Below the pieces are notes generated by a model that searched no databases, was not told where the DNA came from, and was given only the letters and a program-made list of their open reading frames with translations. Source: Mesocentrotus franciscanus (Eukaryota; Echinodermata; Echinoidea; Camarodonta; Strongylocentrotidae). Taken from it: a stretch of DNA of 64,000 nt. Location of the stretch: positions 29,564,459-29,628,458 of the forward strand of contig CP137667.1 of assembly GCA_037976565.1 (NCBI GenBank). The letters run 5' to 3'. Each line of letters starts with the position of its first letter. The stretch's first letter is position 1. Made by a program: the position numbers and the translations under genes. Positions 22,163 through 32,400 of this stretch are shown piece by piece.

Positions 22163-22465
22163 AGGGCAGGGGTTCTCAAACATTTTATTTGACGATGCAG
22201 ATGTGATTTCTATGAAAGCCTTAAGGTCCGAAATATGGGATGCCATTCGCCTGAAAATTCTCATGGTCGATCGTATACTTCAACTTAGGTAGAACAATGT
22301 ACAGTATGATTGCTGGAAAGCCGGGCACGACTCAAGCATTACTCAATTTTGTTTCAGTCTTAGACAATCTACTCCTCAATTTTACAGTAATGACACGTGT
22401 ATACTAAAGATAATGAGGCTTGTTTTAGGTCTAGGCCTATATCTGTTCCAAGCAGAATTGTTACA
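22163..22465 (+). mobile_element. hAT-like nonautonomous repeat, copy 1
   Basis: It starts with caggggttctcaaac, a terminus characteristic of some hAT transposons. About 300 bp are shared with 26363-26660 in direct orientation (for example gtgatttctatgaaagc and ggcacgactcaagca). The right end is not visible: at 22466 the sequence passes into the compound foldback element. Confidence 0.6.
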
Positions 22466-22469
22466 GTTT

Positions 22470-24024
22470 GTTCTTGCTAATTAATGCTCGACCACGTCAC
22501 GTTGTAACACGTTCCTAGTAGGATAAAAGTACGGCAATCAGTCCGTTCGTAGTACGTCCATCTCATTTTAAGTACATTGTGACTCCGTCTAATTGCAGGA
22601 CGGGAACATTTTTGAACAGGCTCAAAGTTTTAGAACATCCCTCCCGTCCTAGCCAGTCCGAGCCCGTCCATGAAGTCCTTACACAGATCGTAAACAGTTG
22701 CTACTACGTTCAACTCCGTTCGCGCACAGTTTAAGCCCCCATCACACCAAACTAGTTCTCACTACGTTCTCGAAAATGTTGCCAAACGGGTTCAAACTGT
22801 GTGCGAACGGAGTTGAACGTAGTAGCAACTGTTTACGATCTGTTTAAGGACTTCATGGACGGGCTCGGACTGGACTCATGTCTATAATACGATCCTAGTT
22901 CGTTCACAAACAGTCCACAATACGTCCAACTCGTTTGTACCCCGTCTACAGTCAGTTCATATTATCAAGTCAGATTTAGTTCAGATGGGGTAAATTTACC
23001 ATTTCCAAGCAGTCCAAGCCGATCCGTAGTCAGTTTAAACCCGTTATTTACTATATACCTCGTTCCCAATACATCCAAACCATTCTTAATAGTTCACAAC
23101 TTGTTCTGACTAGTTTATAACCCAATCAACCCGTTCAGAGACAGTTCAACTCGTCCTCATCTCGTTCTTAGTGCGTTCGAACGGGCTCCTATCGTGCGTG
23201 TGCAATCCCGTCCTGGCTCGAGGGCTATAAAAACCCAGCGCGTTCTTGCTAATTGATGCTCGACCACGTCACGTTGTAACACGTTTCTAGTAGGATCGAA
23301 GTACAGCAATTCCATTCGTAGTACGTCCATCTCGTTTTAAGTACGTTGTCACTCCGTCTAATTGCAGGACGGGGAAAATTTTGAACAGGCTTAAAGTTCT
23401 AGAGCACCCTTCCTGTCCAAGCTAGTCCGAGCCCGTCCACGAAGTTTTTAAAAAGATCGTAAACAGTTGTTTCTACGTTTACTCCGTTCGCACACAGTGT
23501 GAGCCCGTTGGGCAACATTTTCCAGAACGTAGTGAGAACTAGTTTGTTGAGATGGGTGCTTCACTTGACTGTCTTGATCTGAAGCGTTTAAGTTGAATGG
23601 GAATGAGAAATGACGAGAACGCGCTTGGTTTGTATAGCCCCCGAGCCAGGACGGGATTGCACACGCTCTAGGAGCGCGTTCGAACGCACTAAGAACGAGA
23701 TGGGGGCGAGTTGAACTGTCACTGAACGGGGTGGTAGGGTAACAAACTAGTTAGCACAAGTGGCGAACTAGTTAGAATTGGTTTGGACGCATTAGGAACG
23801 AGGTAGAACTAGTTGATAATAAATTTAAACTGATTTACCCGATCTGAACTTGATATGAACTGACTGTGGACGGGGTACAGACGAGATGGACGTATTGAGG
23901 ACTGTTTATGAACGAACTAGGATCGTAAAATATACATTATTTACACATTCTTCCCTGACCACGACCCGTTTTACGATTTTCTAGGACGGTTCCTGAACGT
24001 CGTTTGGTGTGATGTGGGCTTTAA
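22470..24024. mobile_element. Compound foldback element with nested direct and inverted arms
   Basis: Large inverted arms lie at about 22880-23245 and 23605-23930. A smaller inverted pair is 22640-22740 against 22790-22885. A direct pair is 22470-22690 against 23241-23460. Ends of the form agcccccatcacaccaaac occur at 22733, in inverted and diverged form at about 23541-23565, and at 24003-24024 (gtttggtgtgatgtgggct). Short gttc/agtc/cgtcc motifs recur every 10-15 bases throughout. No transposase frame is present. Confidence 0.8.
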
Positions 24025-24539
24025 ATCCAGCTCCACACTTTCTCGTTTTAGAACAGAAAAAAATACTCTATTCAAAGGTTACATTTTTTGAAACAATGTC
24101 ACCCTTGACTGAGTATACCCTTTCTTATCTTTCTCATACCTATCTCTTCCTTTTCTTCTCTCTTTCTCTTTCTCACCTCTTCCAGTTCCTCTCTTTCTCA
24201 TTCTGAACTCTCCCTTTTTGTTGGTATTGCTCTCGTGTGTTTGTGTGTGATTGTGGGTGTGTGCATATACATGGGAGATACCTGCGTGAATGTTAATGAC
24301 CGGTCCTTTTTTCTCCTACTTCTTAATGTACGTATATACCTAGTATTTTTTTTTTCTTTCGCTATTTAATTTAATACTGTGTATAACTTAATAGGGGCCT
24401 CATGTACAAGCACAAGTTGCTTCTTAGAGGTCCTGGCCTATTATTTTTTCGGTATTTATGAATGTCAAATAAACTTAATTATCATAACATTTAGTTTAGA
24501 GGAATACGACAAATATTAATTTGTTCTGACTACGTAGAC

Positions 24540-24735
24540 TTTGTCAGCGGCAATATTTCCTTACTTTTTTCTCTCTCTGTGACCCTCTCTCTATCTCCCC
24601 CTGTCTCACTCTCAATCTCTCTCATTTCCCCTCTCCCTTCTCCCCTCTCTCTCTCCCTCTCTCTCCCCTCCCTCCTCCCTTTCTAAATCTCATTCTTTCT
24701 CTCTTTTTTTTAAAATATATATATACCTTTTTGAT
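24540..24735. repeat. (CT)n-rich microsatellite
   Basis: A long imperfect CT/CCT tract ends in a T-run and a TA-run (near 24720). A similar shorter CT tract is at 24120-24200. Confidence 0.85.
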
Positions 24736-24739
24736 AGTT

Positions 24740-25890
24740 CCCTTGGACTTGTGTACACTCTGTTGATCCGTAGATCATCTGAGGTGACCTCTGCTCCTGG
24801 ATGAGGAAAGAAAGATCATCAGAGTTCAAAATAACAGGAAATAACACCAACCTCGTATTTCTCCCTCGTAAACAGGAAGTGAGGCGATAACATCATCAAC
24901 TCACTCATTTGCAAATTTGTCATGATCATTTCATATCACTGTTTCCTGAATTTTCAGGAAAAGTTAAAATCCTTTAGCTTTCTTATATGTTGTCCGACTT
25001 TGATGAACCTTTCAATGTTCTTCTATTTTTACGTCAATAAACTTGAAAATCATCTGATCTTGCCCTTTATTACTTGATACCACTTCGAAAATATAGACAT
25101 CCATGTCATATATATGTCTCTCTCCCTTGACTATTAACATGCTTGTGTGTAAATGGAAGTGACACAAATTAAAACATTTGAAGATGAAAATGAGGTTGTT
25201 TGCCTCAATTCGTGGGATCATTCATATTTATCTGTTGTGGGGCAGACTGTTTGTGAATTATTTGGCCATGTTGGTGTTGCTTTGTGACAAATTGGCTATG
25301 TTATCAAGGCGTGATGTTGATATTGCAGGTGAGTAAGCAAATTCCTAGATAAAGGTAATTTGTACCAAAGTTGTAAACCCATCGAGACAAATATTGAATT
25401 TGTGCCCATGGTAGTTATGTCATCACTATTCATTAAAGCACTGACGGTGTATTCTATGGAAACACAGGTGGAAGTATTCTTTTCAAGAGGGCAAACAAAA
25501 GGTATCCATGAAATACGTCCTTCCCTTTGGTAGTGATTATTTGAAAGTGCACAAAAGTTAGCGTTTTAAAGATCTGTGGATATTTGGGGCTCATTTTGTA
25601 CTTAATCTAACTACGAACTGGTCTACTGCCTGATGATGTGGATGATTTATATTTAAATATTAACGATTGTTCGCAATGAAACGAAGATTGAATGAGAAAA
25701 GTATTACTTTTTTATGAAATAAGGTAGAGTGAATGATATTTTGGCCCTTTCTCTTGCCATTTTCTTCTGTGATAAGGAAATAAAATTATTGGTGCGATTT
25801 TCATTCAGATTTGCCTACCTTTAAAGTCTGACGCTCATTCGCACTGCAGGAAGCGTACAATTTTATTTGCTCGCATAGTGCGGAAAAATG
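24740..25890. other. Gene-free stretch
   Basis: No domain-bearing exon is supported. The 69-residue minus frame at 25012-25221 has no recognisable feature and no matching splice context that I can defend. Confidence 0.45.
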
Positions 25891-25894
25891 ATCT

Positions 25895-26165
25895 CTATTT
25901 GATCCCCGGCTTCATAGCCAGACGTTAAACCCATATTTCCGCCTTTCCTTACACAACATCAATGTTTTCAACTACCACGTTTGTTTTCACACACACTTAA
26001 CACGTGATTCCCCGGTTTTATATTCAGATTTCAAACACATATGGCCGTTTTCCTTGACGTTCTTACACATATAACCCCGCTTTTGTAGTGAACTTGCCCA
26101 TTTCATTTTCACACACCTGAATAAGTGCTTTATCCCCGGGCTAAAAATAGCCAGATGTTAAAAAA
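25895..26165. repeat. Three degenerate repeats of about 120 bp
   Basis: The phrase tccccgg...agccagacgttaaa appears near 25910, in weaker form near 26005, and near 26135. Further weak echoes (tccccg) lie at 26880-26920. This is an old local tandem array. A ttgaattgaattgaat tract follows at 26168-26186, probably the 3' tail of a minus-strand LINE whose UTR runs to about 26350. Confidence 0.5.
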
Positions 26166-26362
26166 CTGAATTGAATTGAATTGAATTTATTACCAAAATA
26201 TTACTGTCATGTACATTCATTTATAATCAATACAATATACATGCAACTTTGGTAACTGGAGCTAACAAAAGAGCAACTTGCTAATCGAGGTTAGCCCCAA
26301 GTAAATCTTTCATTAATATCATACATAAAGTGCAATCATAATTTTTGTATACATTGGTATAT

Positions 26363-26660
26363 AGCAGGGGTTCTCAAACTTTTTCTTTAACGGTCCAGAT
26401 GTGATTTCTATGAAAGCTGTAAGGTCCGAAACATGAGATACCATTCGCCTGAAAATTCTTATGGTCGATCGTATACACTAACTTAAGTAGAACAATGTAC
26501 AATATGATTGCTGGAAAGCGGGGCACGACTCAAGCATAACTCAATTTTGTTTCAGACTTAGACAATTTACTCCTAAATATTTATAGTAATGTCACTTGTA
26601 TACTGAAGATAATGAGGCTTGTGTTAGGTCTATATCTGATCCAATGAGAACTGTTACAGC
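26363..26660 (+). mobile_element. hAT-like nonautonomous repeat, copy 2
   Basis: It begins caggggttctcaaac like the copy at 22163 and is collinear with it for about 300 bp, including the segment gatcgtatac. Its right end is unclear. Confidence 0.6.
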
Positions 26661-26927
26661 TTAAAAAACAGGGCCGCCAGTGCTTCCACTCGTTTAAATA
26701 GAGTTTCCTAAAATAGAACACAAGTATGTGTGTGAATCCATTTCCCCATTTTGAATGCAAACAAACCCAAATGGAAATAATTACAATTATTGAGAAAGCA
26801 AACTGCTTTTGGTATATTTGAATCGTTTATGAAAACATTATGATAATTAGAATTCAATTGATTGATTGAACAAAGTGTCCCCGTTTCCAGGTGATAAAAC
26901 CATATCCCCGACTCCAGGTCTTTAAAA

Positions 26928-26953
26928 ATGTGTGTGTGTGTGTGTGTGTGTGA
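26928..26953 (+). repeat. (TG)n microsatellite
   Basis: A pure TG run. It creates a spurious Cys/Val reading frame. Confidence 0.9.
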
Positions 26954-27240
26954 GGGAGAGGGAAGGAGATCTCGAGATCACAGGAGAGACTGTGAGAGAT
27001 CTTACTGCGTATAGCGTTGATTTGATTTCATGTGATATTGTTTTATCATGTTTATGTAGGCAGAAGAGCTGTCTTTTTGTTTTAATTGTCTTTAAAACGG
27101 TGAAGACAAGGGCCGATTATTGTGTGTGTGATATCAATAGGGGCCTACGAGAGAGCCCCGTTTCAAGGGGTGATAATAAGAATGTGGGGAAGAATTGGAA
27201 GATTAGTTGGTTCATATTGTATTTATATTAAGGACCACAC

Positions 27241-27307
27241 TAAAAATAATAATAATACTAATAACAATAATAATAATGATAATATTAATAATAATAATGG
27301 TAAAAAC

Positions 27308-27344
<37 letters not shown>

Positions 27345-27390
27345 GTAACAATACTGGAAATACTACTACTACTAATAATAACAATGATTA
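27241..27390 (+). repeat. (AAT)n microsatellite
   Basis: An imperfect AAT/AAC tract next to the SINE below, giving poly-Asn and poly-Ile frames that are not genes. It is probably the A/T-rich tail region of that SINE. Confidence 0.9.
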
Positions 27391-27424
27391 AATAATATTG
27401 ATAACAATGCAAATAATAACAAAA

Positions 27425-27668
27425 TATGTCTTGCTTACCTAGGGTAGCCTCATCAATACTAAAACTGTTCTCCCTGAGATACCATGATAAGGCACTCAAA
27501 TATTCAACGAGTTATACCTACCGGGTACCCATTTACTACTCCTGAGTGAAGAAAGGCAAATGTAGATGAATATCTTTCCAAACGACATTATAGTGCCGCA
27601 GCGGGACTCGAACCGCGAATCATGTGATTCACGGTCCAGTGACGTTTCCACTATACCACGACACTTTT
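27425..27668 (-). repeat. tRNA-derived SINE (His-GTG-like head)
   Basis: On the minus strand the head begins near 27665 with gtgtcgtggtatagtgg, has an anticodon loop ccgtgaa (GTG, His) and a B box ggttcgagtcccgc. A body follows, and the tail motif gatgaggctaccctaggtaa is near 27440. The same family is at 48776-48960 (plus), with tails at 642-860, 33868-33925 and 42190-42300. Confidence 0.8.
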
Positions 27669-27669
27669 A

Positions 27670-28535
27670 CTTGCCTAGCGAATGACAATACAAATTACTG
27701 GATGATGCAGGGCATAAACAATTTTACAAAAAATATGATAATTCTACTGTTTTATAAAAAAGAATTTCATGTGAAAATATTTAATTGCATGTGAAGTAAA
27801 CTTTTTATGGTTAGGGTAACAATTTATGAATAAGTGAATTATGATTCAGTTTATCGTTAATACTAAACTCTAGTAATCTCGTATAGCATAGTTCCGTCTT
27901 GAGGTGCGAGTCAAGCCACATGATATATCTTCTAGCCTGTTTTTAAAGGTTTAATTATTTGGCATGAAATATTGAGCGCTTTCGGAAAACTTATTTGATT
28001 TTAAGTTTATTGTTAAAATAAGGGCATTCGGGCTTGAGTAGAAAAAAATCCAAAGTTCGAATTGTCTGCACTTAGAATAACATAACAGTCCCTCTGATGA
28101 TTTCAAAAACACGATCGCATAGATTTGTCATTTGACTATTAGCCTAAATCGTCACTAGACCAAATGATAAGTAGTACGGATTGGACGTAGGCCATATTGT
28201 AATAGACTAATTGGGTAGTAGACATACTGGCTGTAGATCGAACGGCAATAAACCAGGCAGGAGCAGGAGTGGTGAAACACAAACATATTTATAAGCACCA
28301 ACGGCTCCCCTATCTAAAGCATAATAATAATAATAATTGTTATTTGTATCAACATTAATATCGGGACCCAATAATATATACTTAACGATATATTCTTTAA
28401 ATCAAACATTCTTAGAATACATGCTTGCTCTCTACGCCAGCTTACAAGTTGACAATAACAATAGTATACACCGTAAAATATTACGAGAAAACAATATTCT
28501 AAAGACCTCGTGAAGCCAAAAACAAGTGTTAGAGA
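27670..28535. other. Gene-free stretch
   Basis: AT-rich with a short (AAT)n at 28322-28336. No exon is supported. Confidence 0.45.
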
Positions 28536-28537
28536 GA

Positions 28538-29085
28538 TTAGAGGGGAAAGTCGAACGTGATATTAAGTTGGTTGTGATAGAAGCACAAAAATGAGAGAAA
28601 CCGGTCAGTGAAAGTTTGAGTAAAAACCTATTGAAAATATAAAAAAAGTTATGAATTTCTGAAGGTGCAATCAATCAAACACAAATTGGCTACTCTGCGA
28701 CGTATCTTGCGAGGTCTCCTCCCATTTGTCCTGTACTAAAAAACTTCAAAAGTCTATAATTTCCCTTAAGACAATTTTCAATCATACATTCACACTAAAT
28801 ATAATTATTGCAAATATGTATTTATACAACCCCTATATAAAACAAATCTATGCCGTCATCAATAACTAAAACAATGAAAGTTTATGAAATTTCCTGTACA
28901 AACAAAATTGGAGAGGAGCTCGCAAAATACGTCACAGTGTTGCTAATACGTGTTTCCCTGATGACAAAATCAAAAAAATCAAAAAGTTTCCCATTTTTTA
29001 ATCGGATATTACTCAAACTTTCACTGATCTGTTTCTTTCATTTTGCTGCTTTTTATTACCAACTAATACCAGGGTTGACTTCCCT
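28538..29085. mobile_element. TTAA-flanked foldback element, family T1
   Basis: The right end is agggttgacttccct followed by TTAA (29086-29089); the left end is a decayed gaggggaaagtc. The internal halves are inverted relative to each other (tgcgacgtatcttgcgagg near 28695 against gctcgcaaaatacgtcaca near 28920). Related copies are at 36229-37439, about 44760-45080 and 58288-58792. A TTAA target and termini of the AGGG...CCCT form fit piggyBac-like or Kolobok-like DNA transposons. Confidence 0.7.
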
Positions 29086-29089
29086 TTAA

Positions 29090-29340
29090 AGGGGTATTCT
29101 ACAGTTTCAAAATTAAAACCGTCAAACTTTTCATCCACCCTTTGCACATTGGCTTAGCTGATCGGTTTTTTTTTTTGGTTGGTGTACCAACTTTAAGACA
29201 CGTTTCGTCGCCTTGAATCAAGGGCAGGTAATCGATTATCGCTGATAGTACTGACGCACAACAGCACTTAGTGTGTGTGAGACTGCGAAATGATACTTAT
29301 TATCATTACAAAACAGTTATCTTTTTTTTAAATGAAAAAA
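29090..29340. mobile_element. TTAA-flanked element, family T2
   Basis: It begins aggggtattctac directly after the same TTAA that ends the T1 copy. It shares with 35965-36224 (inverted) the internal phrases gcttagctgatcg/cgatcacctaagc and gtactgacgcacaacagcac/gtgctgtagtgcgtcagtac. The far end is not clear. Confidence 0.6.
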
Positions 29341-29454
29341 ATCAATGCTGTTTGCCTCAAAAGGCAAATTTCAATAAACGCTGTTAAATTCTGGATCAAT
29401 ATAATTAGTATACTGTGTATGAGAATTTGTTCTTTTTGTCACATAGTAGGTTTT

Positions 29455-30150
29455 CGAAATTGTATTTGCCTATATTGAGTAACAACTAGGACAAATGGGG
29501 TATTTTGAAAATTTGGGAAAACCAACCACTCCAGGAGATGTTTCCAAACCCTCTCTTAGAGGCGCCCAAAGTTTACAATAGATACCGCAGTAATTGGGAA
29601 TTCCCGCCTTGCAACTTTACAATAACACACGCAACACACATGCACGCACACGACACACATCCCACCCCCTAACACACAAAGCACACACACACAAAGCACC
29701 TTTGTTGTTTTGCGAAGGAAAATCATGTTTATTCTTATTCTGCATTCAATACATTCATACATATTCCACGCTCATAATGTCGTGTTCCGAATTTCATTTA
29801 CTAATGAAGCACATGCTGTTTAACTTTGTAGATGATTGTATTCATAAAAATCGTTTTTTTGTTACATCTTCTATCAGACAGTCCAGTCACATTAGCATTC
29901 CTAGATTTAAGTATGAATATTTTCGTACCAGAATCACATTAAGTGGTCCAATGGTGTTAATAGCCTTGAGTCTGAAATAAAGAATTGCCTCTCTATGTTG
30001 AGTTTTACAAAGAAATATAACATTAGATTGATCGAGTCTGACATTCCTGATGAAATATTTATGTTATGCTCTATTTTTGTTTGTGCGTGTATGTGTTACG
30101 ATATGTGTATGTGTGTTTAAACTATCCGTAATTCTCTGAGGTATATCGTT
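29455..30150 (+). mobile_element. Non-LTR retrotransposon C-terminal remnant
   Basis: A plus-strand relative of the minus-strand remnants at 13205-14100 and 49264-49669. The frame at 29594-29980 contains SHISIPRFKYEYFRTRITLSGP, with a late frame change before the SLESEIKNC equivalent. CA-rich simple sequence (29640-29695) interrupts it. It is dead by truncation and frameshift. Confidence 0.65.
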
Positions 30151-30209
30151 ATATATTATATATTTCGGGGACGAGCCTGTGATATGCCTTTGGCCTTTGT
30201 TTGTCTCTC

Positions 30210-30302
30210 AAAATTTTTCATTTTTCACTTTTCCTTTTTTTTATTTTTCACTTTTCATTTTTCATTTTTCATTTTTCATTTTTTTTTTTTTTTTTTTTTG
30301 GG
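30210..30302 (+). repeat. (TTTTTCA)n repeat and T/G runs
   Basis: About ten copies of ttttca/ttttcattt are followed by a long T-run and a G-run. A (CA)n tract is at 30542-30579. Confidence 0.9.
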
Positions 30303-31049
30303 GGGGGGAGTATTTCTTGTTTTTTTTTTAATATTCATATACTACACCTGTTTTAATTCATTTACATTGGTCGCCAATCAAACATACAATTGCGTTAAAA
30401 TACTTTGCTTGTTTACGAACATTTGAATGGTCATGCCCCACATTATTTGTCTGAATTATTTTGTTTTAACTTTGAATAACTTTTTATTTCCACTCCAGCA
30501 TACAACACAGATCGAGCTATGTGCACATCGTCCATTCGCTACACAAACACACACACACACACGCACACACACACACACATACGCATCATCATTAAGTTCA
30601 TTCCAATTATTGAAGTCATTACATAAGTACACAGATTTTAACTTGTTTAACAAGTTTTATTTGACATTGTAATTCCATCATAATCACATTTAAAATTTCA
30701 AATTGTACAAGTTACATGTGAATTGACAAAATAAAAGATAAAAATATACAGTACAAACAATCGTACAGACACATGGAAAATGGTTAATCTCTAAAAGCAA
30801 ATAAGGCATGTCAATTCGATGTATAAACGGTTAACAATTTTATATCTTTGTTAACACAATATGGACTAAAACTAAGTTGCTATGAAAAGAAAGTAATTGC
30901 TCCTTTGATAACATACGGAAAATACAGGGGTGGTGGCTTATGCTGAATTCCTAGCAGATCACCAGACACGTGCTCCTGCGACAATTGATAAGGGGCTTTA
31001 ATTCATAAAAAAGGTACAGATTTAGGGTTAAGCTTACTATTTGAGTTTG

Positions 31050-31078
31050 AGGTTATGTTTAGGGTTAGGGTTAGGTAT
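31050..31078 (+). repeat. Short interstitial telomere-like repeat
   Basis: gtttagggttagggttaggt contains about three TTAGGG-type units. Weaker gggttaagc-like variants precede it from 31020. This is too short to be a telomere. Confidence 0.6.
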
Positions 31079-31109
31079 AGTTTTTGGCCCAAGGTTAAAG
31101 TTAATGTTG

Positions 31110-31235
31110 AAATTGACGCAGAGCATTCATCGCACGAGCAAGTGACGTACCACCATATGCTAATGAGAGAATCTTATAATTCGGTTAGTTTACAAAATTG
31201 ACGCAGAGCATTTGTCACAGGAGCAAGTGTCGTGC
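31110..31235. repeat. Diverged tandem duplication of about 85 bp
   Basis: The phrase attgacgcagagcatt followed by gagcaagtg occurs near 31112 and again near 31197. Confidence 0.65.
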
Positions 31236-31238
31236 ATG

Positions 31239-31536
31239 CAGGGGCGGATCCAGCCAGGGGCAAGGGAGGGGGCCGAAAAAGGGGCCCACTTCGTGGGGTT
31301 AGTGAGCATTTTTTTTGTTTTTTTTTGCCTCCGAAAATTTAAAATTTAAAAATCGTGCCGGTGTGGGGGTGTAGTTAGCACATTTTTTTTTTTTTGGCCT
31401 GCGAAAATTGAAAAAAAATCACAACCCCTTGAGCGCCAGGGGAGGGGGCCCGTCTTATTTTTTTCCCCAAAAAGAGTGTTTGTACATGTTTTTTTTTAGG
31501 GAGGGGCCCGGGCCCCTGCCCCTGCATCCGCCACTG
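31239..31536. mobile_element. hAT-type MITE with 8-bp target duplication, one base after gene C's stop
   Basis: Its ends are caggggcggatccag and (inverted) ctgcatccgccactg. It is flanked on both sides by the identical 8-mer cgtgcatg (31231-31238 and 31537-31544). An 8-bp target duplication with CAG...CTG ends is the hAT pattern. The interior is G-rich with T-runs and noncoding. Gene C's stop codon occupies 31548-31546, so the insertion is in the very start of its 3' UTR. Confidence 0.9.
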
Positions 31537-31545
31537 CGTGCATGA

Positions 31546-31810
31546 CTAGTTCTTGTATTCAAATACAAGTCCTCCAAGTTCTGCTTCTCTTAAAGCTGCA
31601 TCAAGATCCTCCATGGATCTACCGTTGTTTTTCCATTCTTGCAATATTTCTTTGAAAGCAGCCGTGGAGTCCATGAGATTTTTCGTCTTTATTTTTTGCA
31701 AGTAGTTGAAGTCGAATCCCAAGATTTCGCACAGCTCGTTGTATTTTCCATCAGGTAAAATTTTCGATAACTTGGTGATCTCCCCATTCGTTACTTCTCT
31801 CTTGTTTGAC
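31546..31810 (-). CDS. Gene C, last exon: death domain type 2
   Basis: The acceptor is AG at 31812-31811 and the first base completes an Arg codon. Then come 87 codons and TAG. Features shared with gene A's last exon: the SNKREV start, EITKLSK, LCEILGFD, STAAFKEILQEW and a C-terminal LGGLVFEY. Frame and length are intact. Confidence 0.85.
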
Positions 31811-32363
31811 CTACAATATATATGAATATACCTGAATGTAATAACTTGAATGAATATGATGAAATAGACCAATGAATTTTGTGAAATAATAATTTTCTAA
31901 TGGCAGTGTTCTAATCTTTTGCTAAGGTTATTTTTTTGGTCTTCCTTTTTTAATAGCGGTATCTTTTAAGGTCCCGAATTCAAAGTCTGCAATTTGATTA
32001 ATCACCAACATCATATTTTGGGTTTCAATCACAAATCGGATTCGTGATTTATAATCGCTGTATTCATATGTGTTTCTTTTGAAGAAAAAAAAAACAAGAA
32101 CAGATTTTTTTATGATAACTCCTGATAACTTTATATTTTCAATAATACTTTATTGAATAGATTCAAGTAAGAATATCAAGGTGATTAAATGAGTTGTACA
32201 TTATTGTGAGTTTAAACCAAAATATGGCAAATCGCATACACCCAAAATGATGTATTTTCTGTTGGTGCTATAATGGCTACACAAATTCTGCATACTAGGA
32301 CATACGACATCTAAAGATATCAATCACACACACACACACACACACGCACGCACACACACACAC

Positions 32364-32400
<37 letters not shown>

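Noticed and set aside
27595..27668. A tRNA-His gene
   Set aside because: It is part of a longer element with a shared tail found at several places, and the D-arm is defective.
31050..31078. Telomere or subtelomere
   Set aside because: Only about three TTAGGG-like units, with ordinary sequence on both sides.
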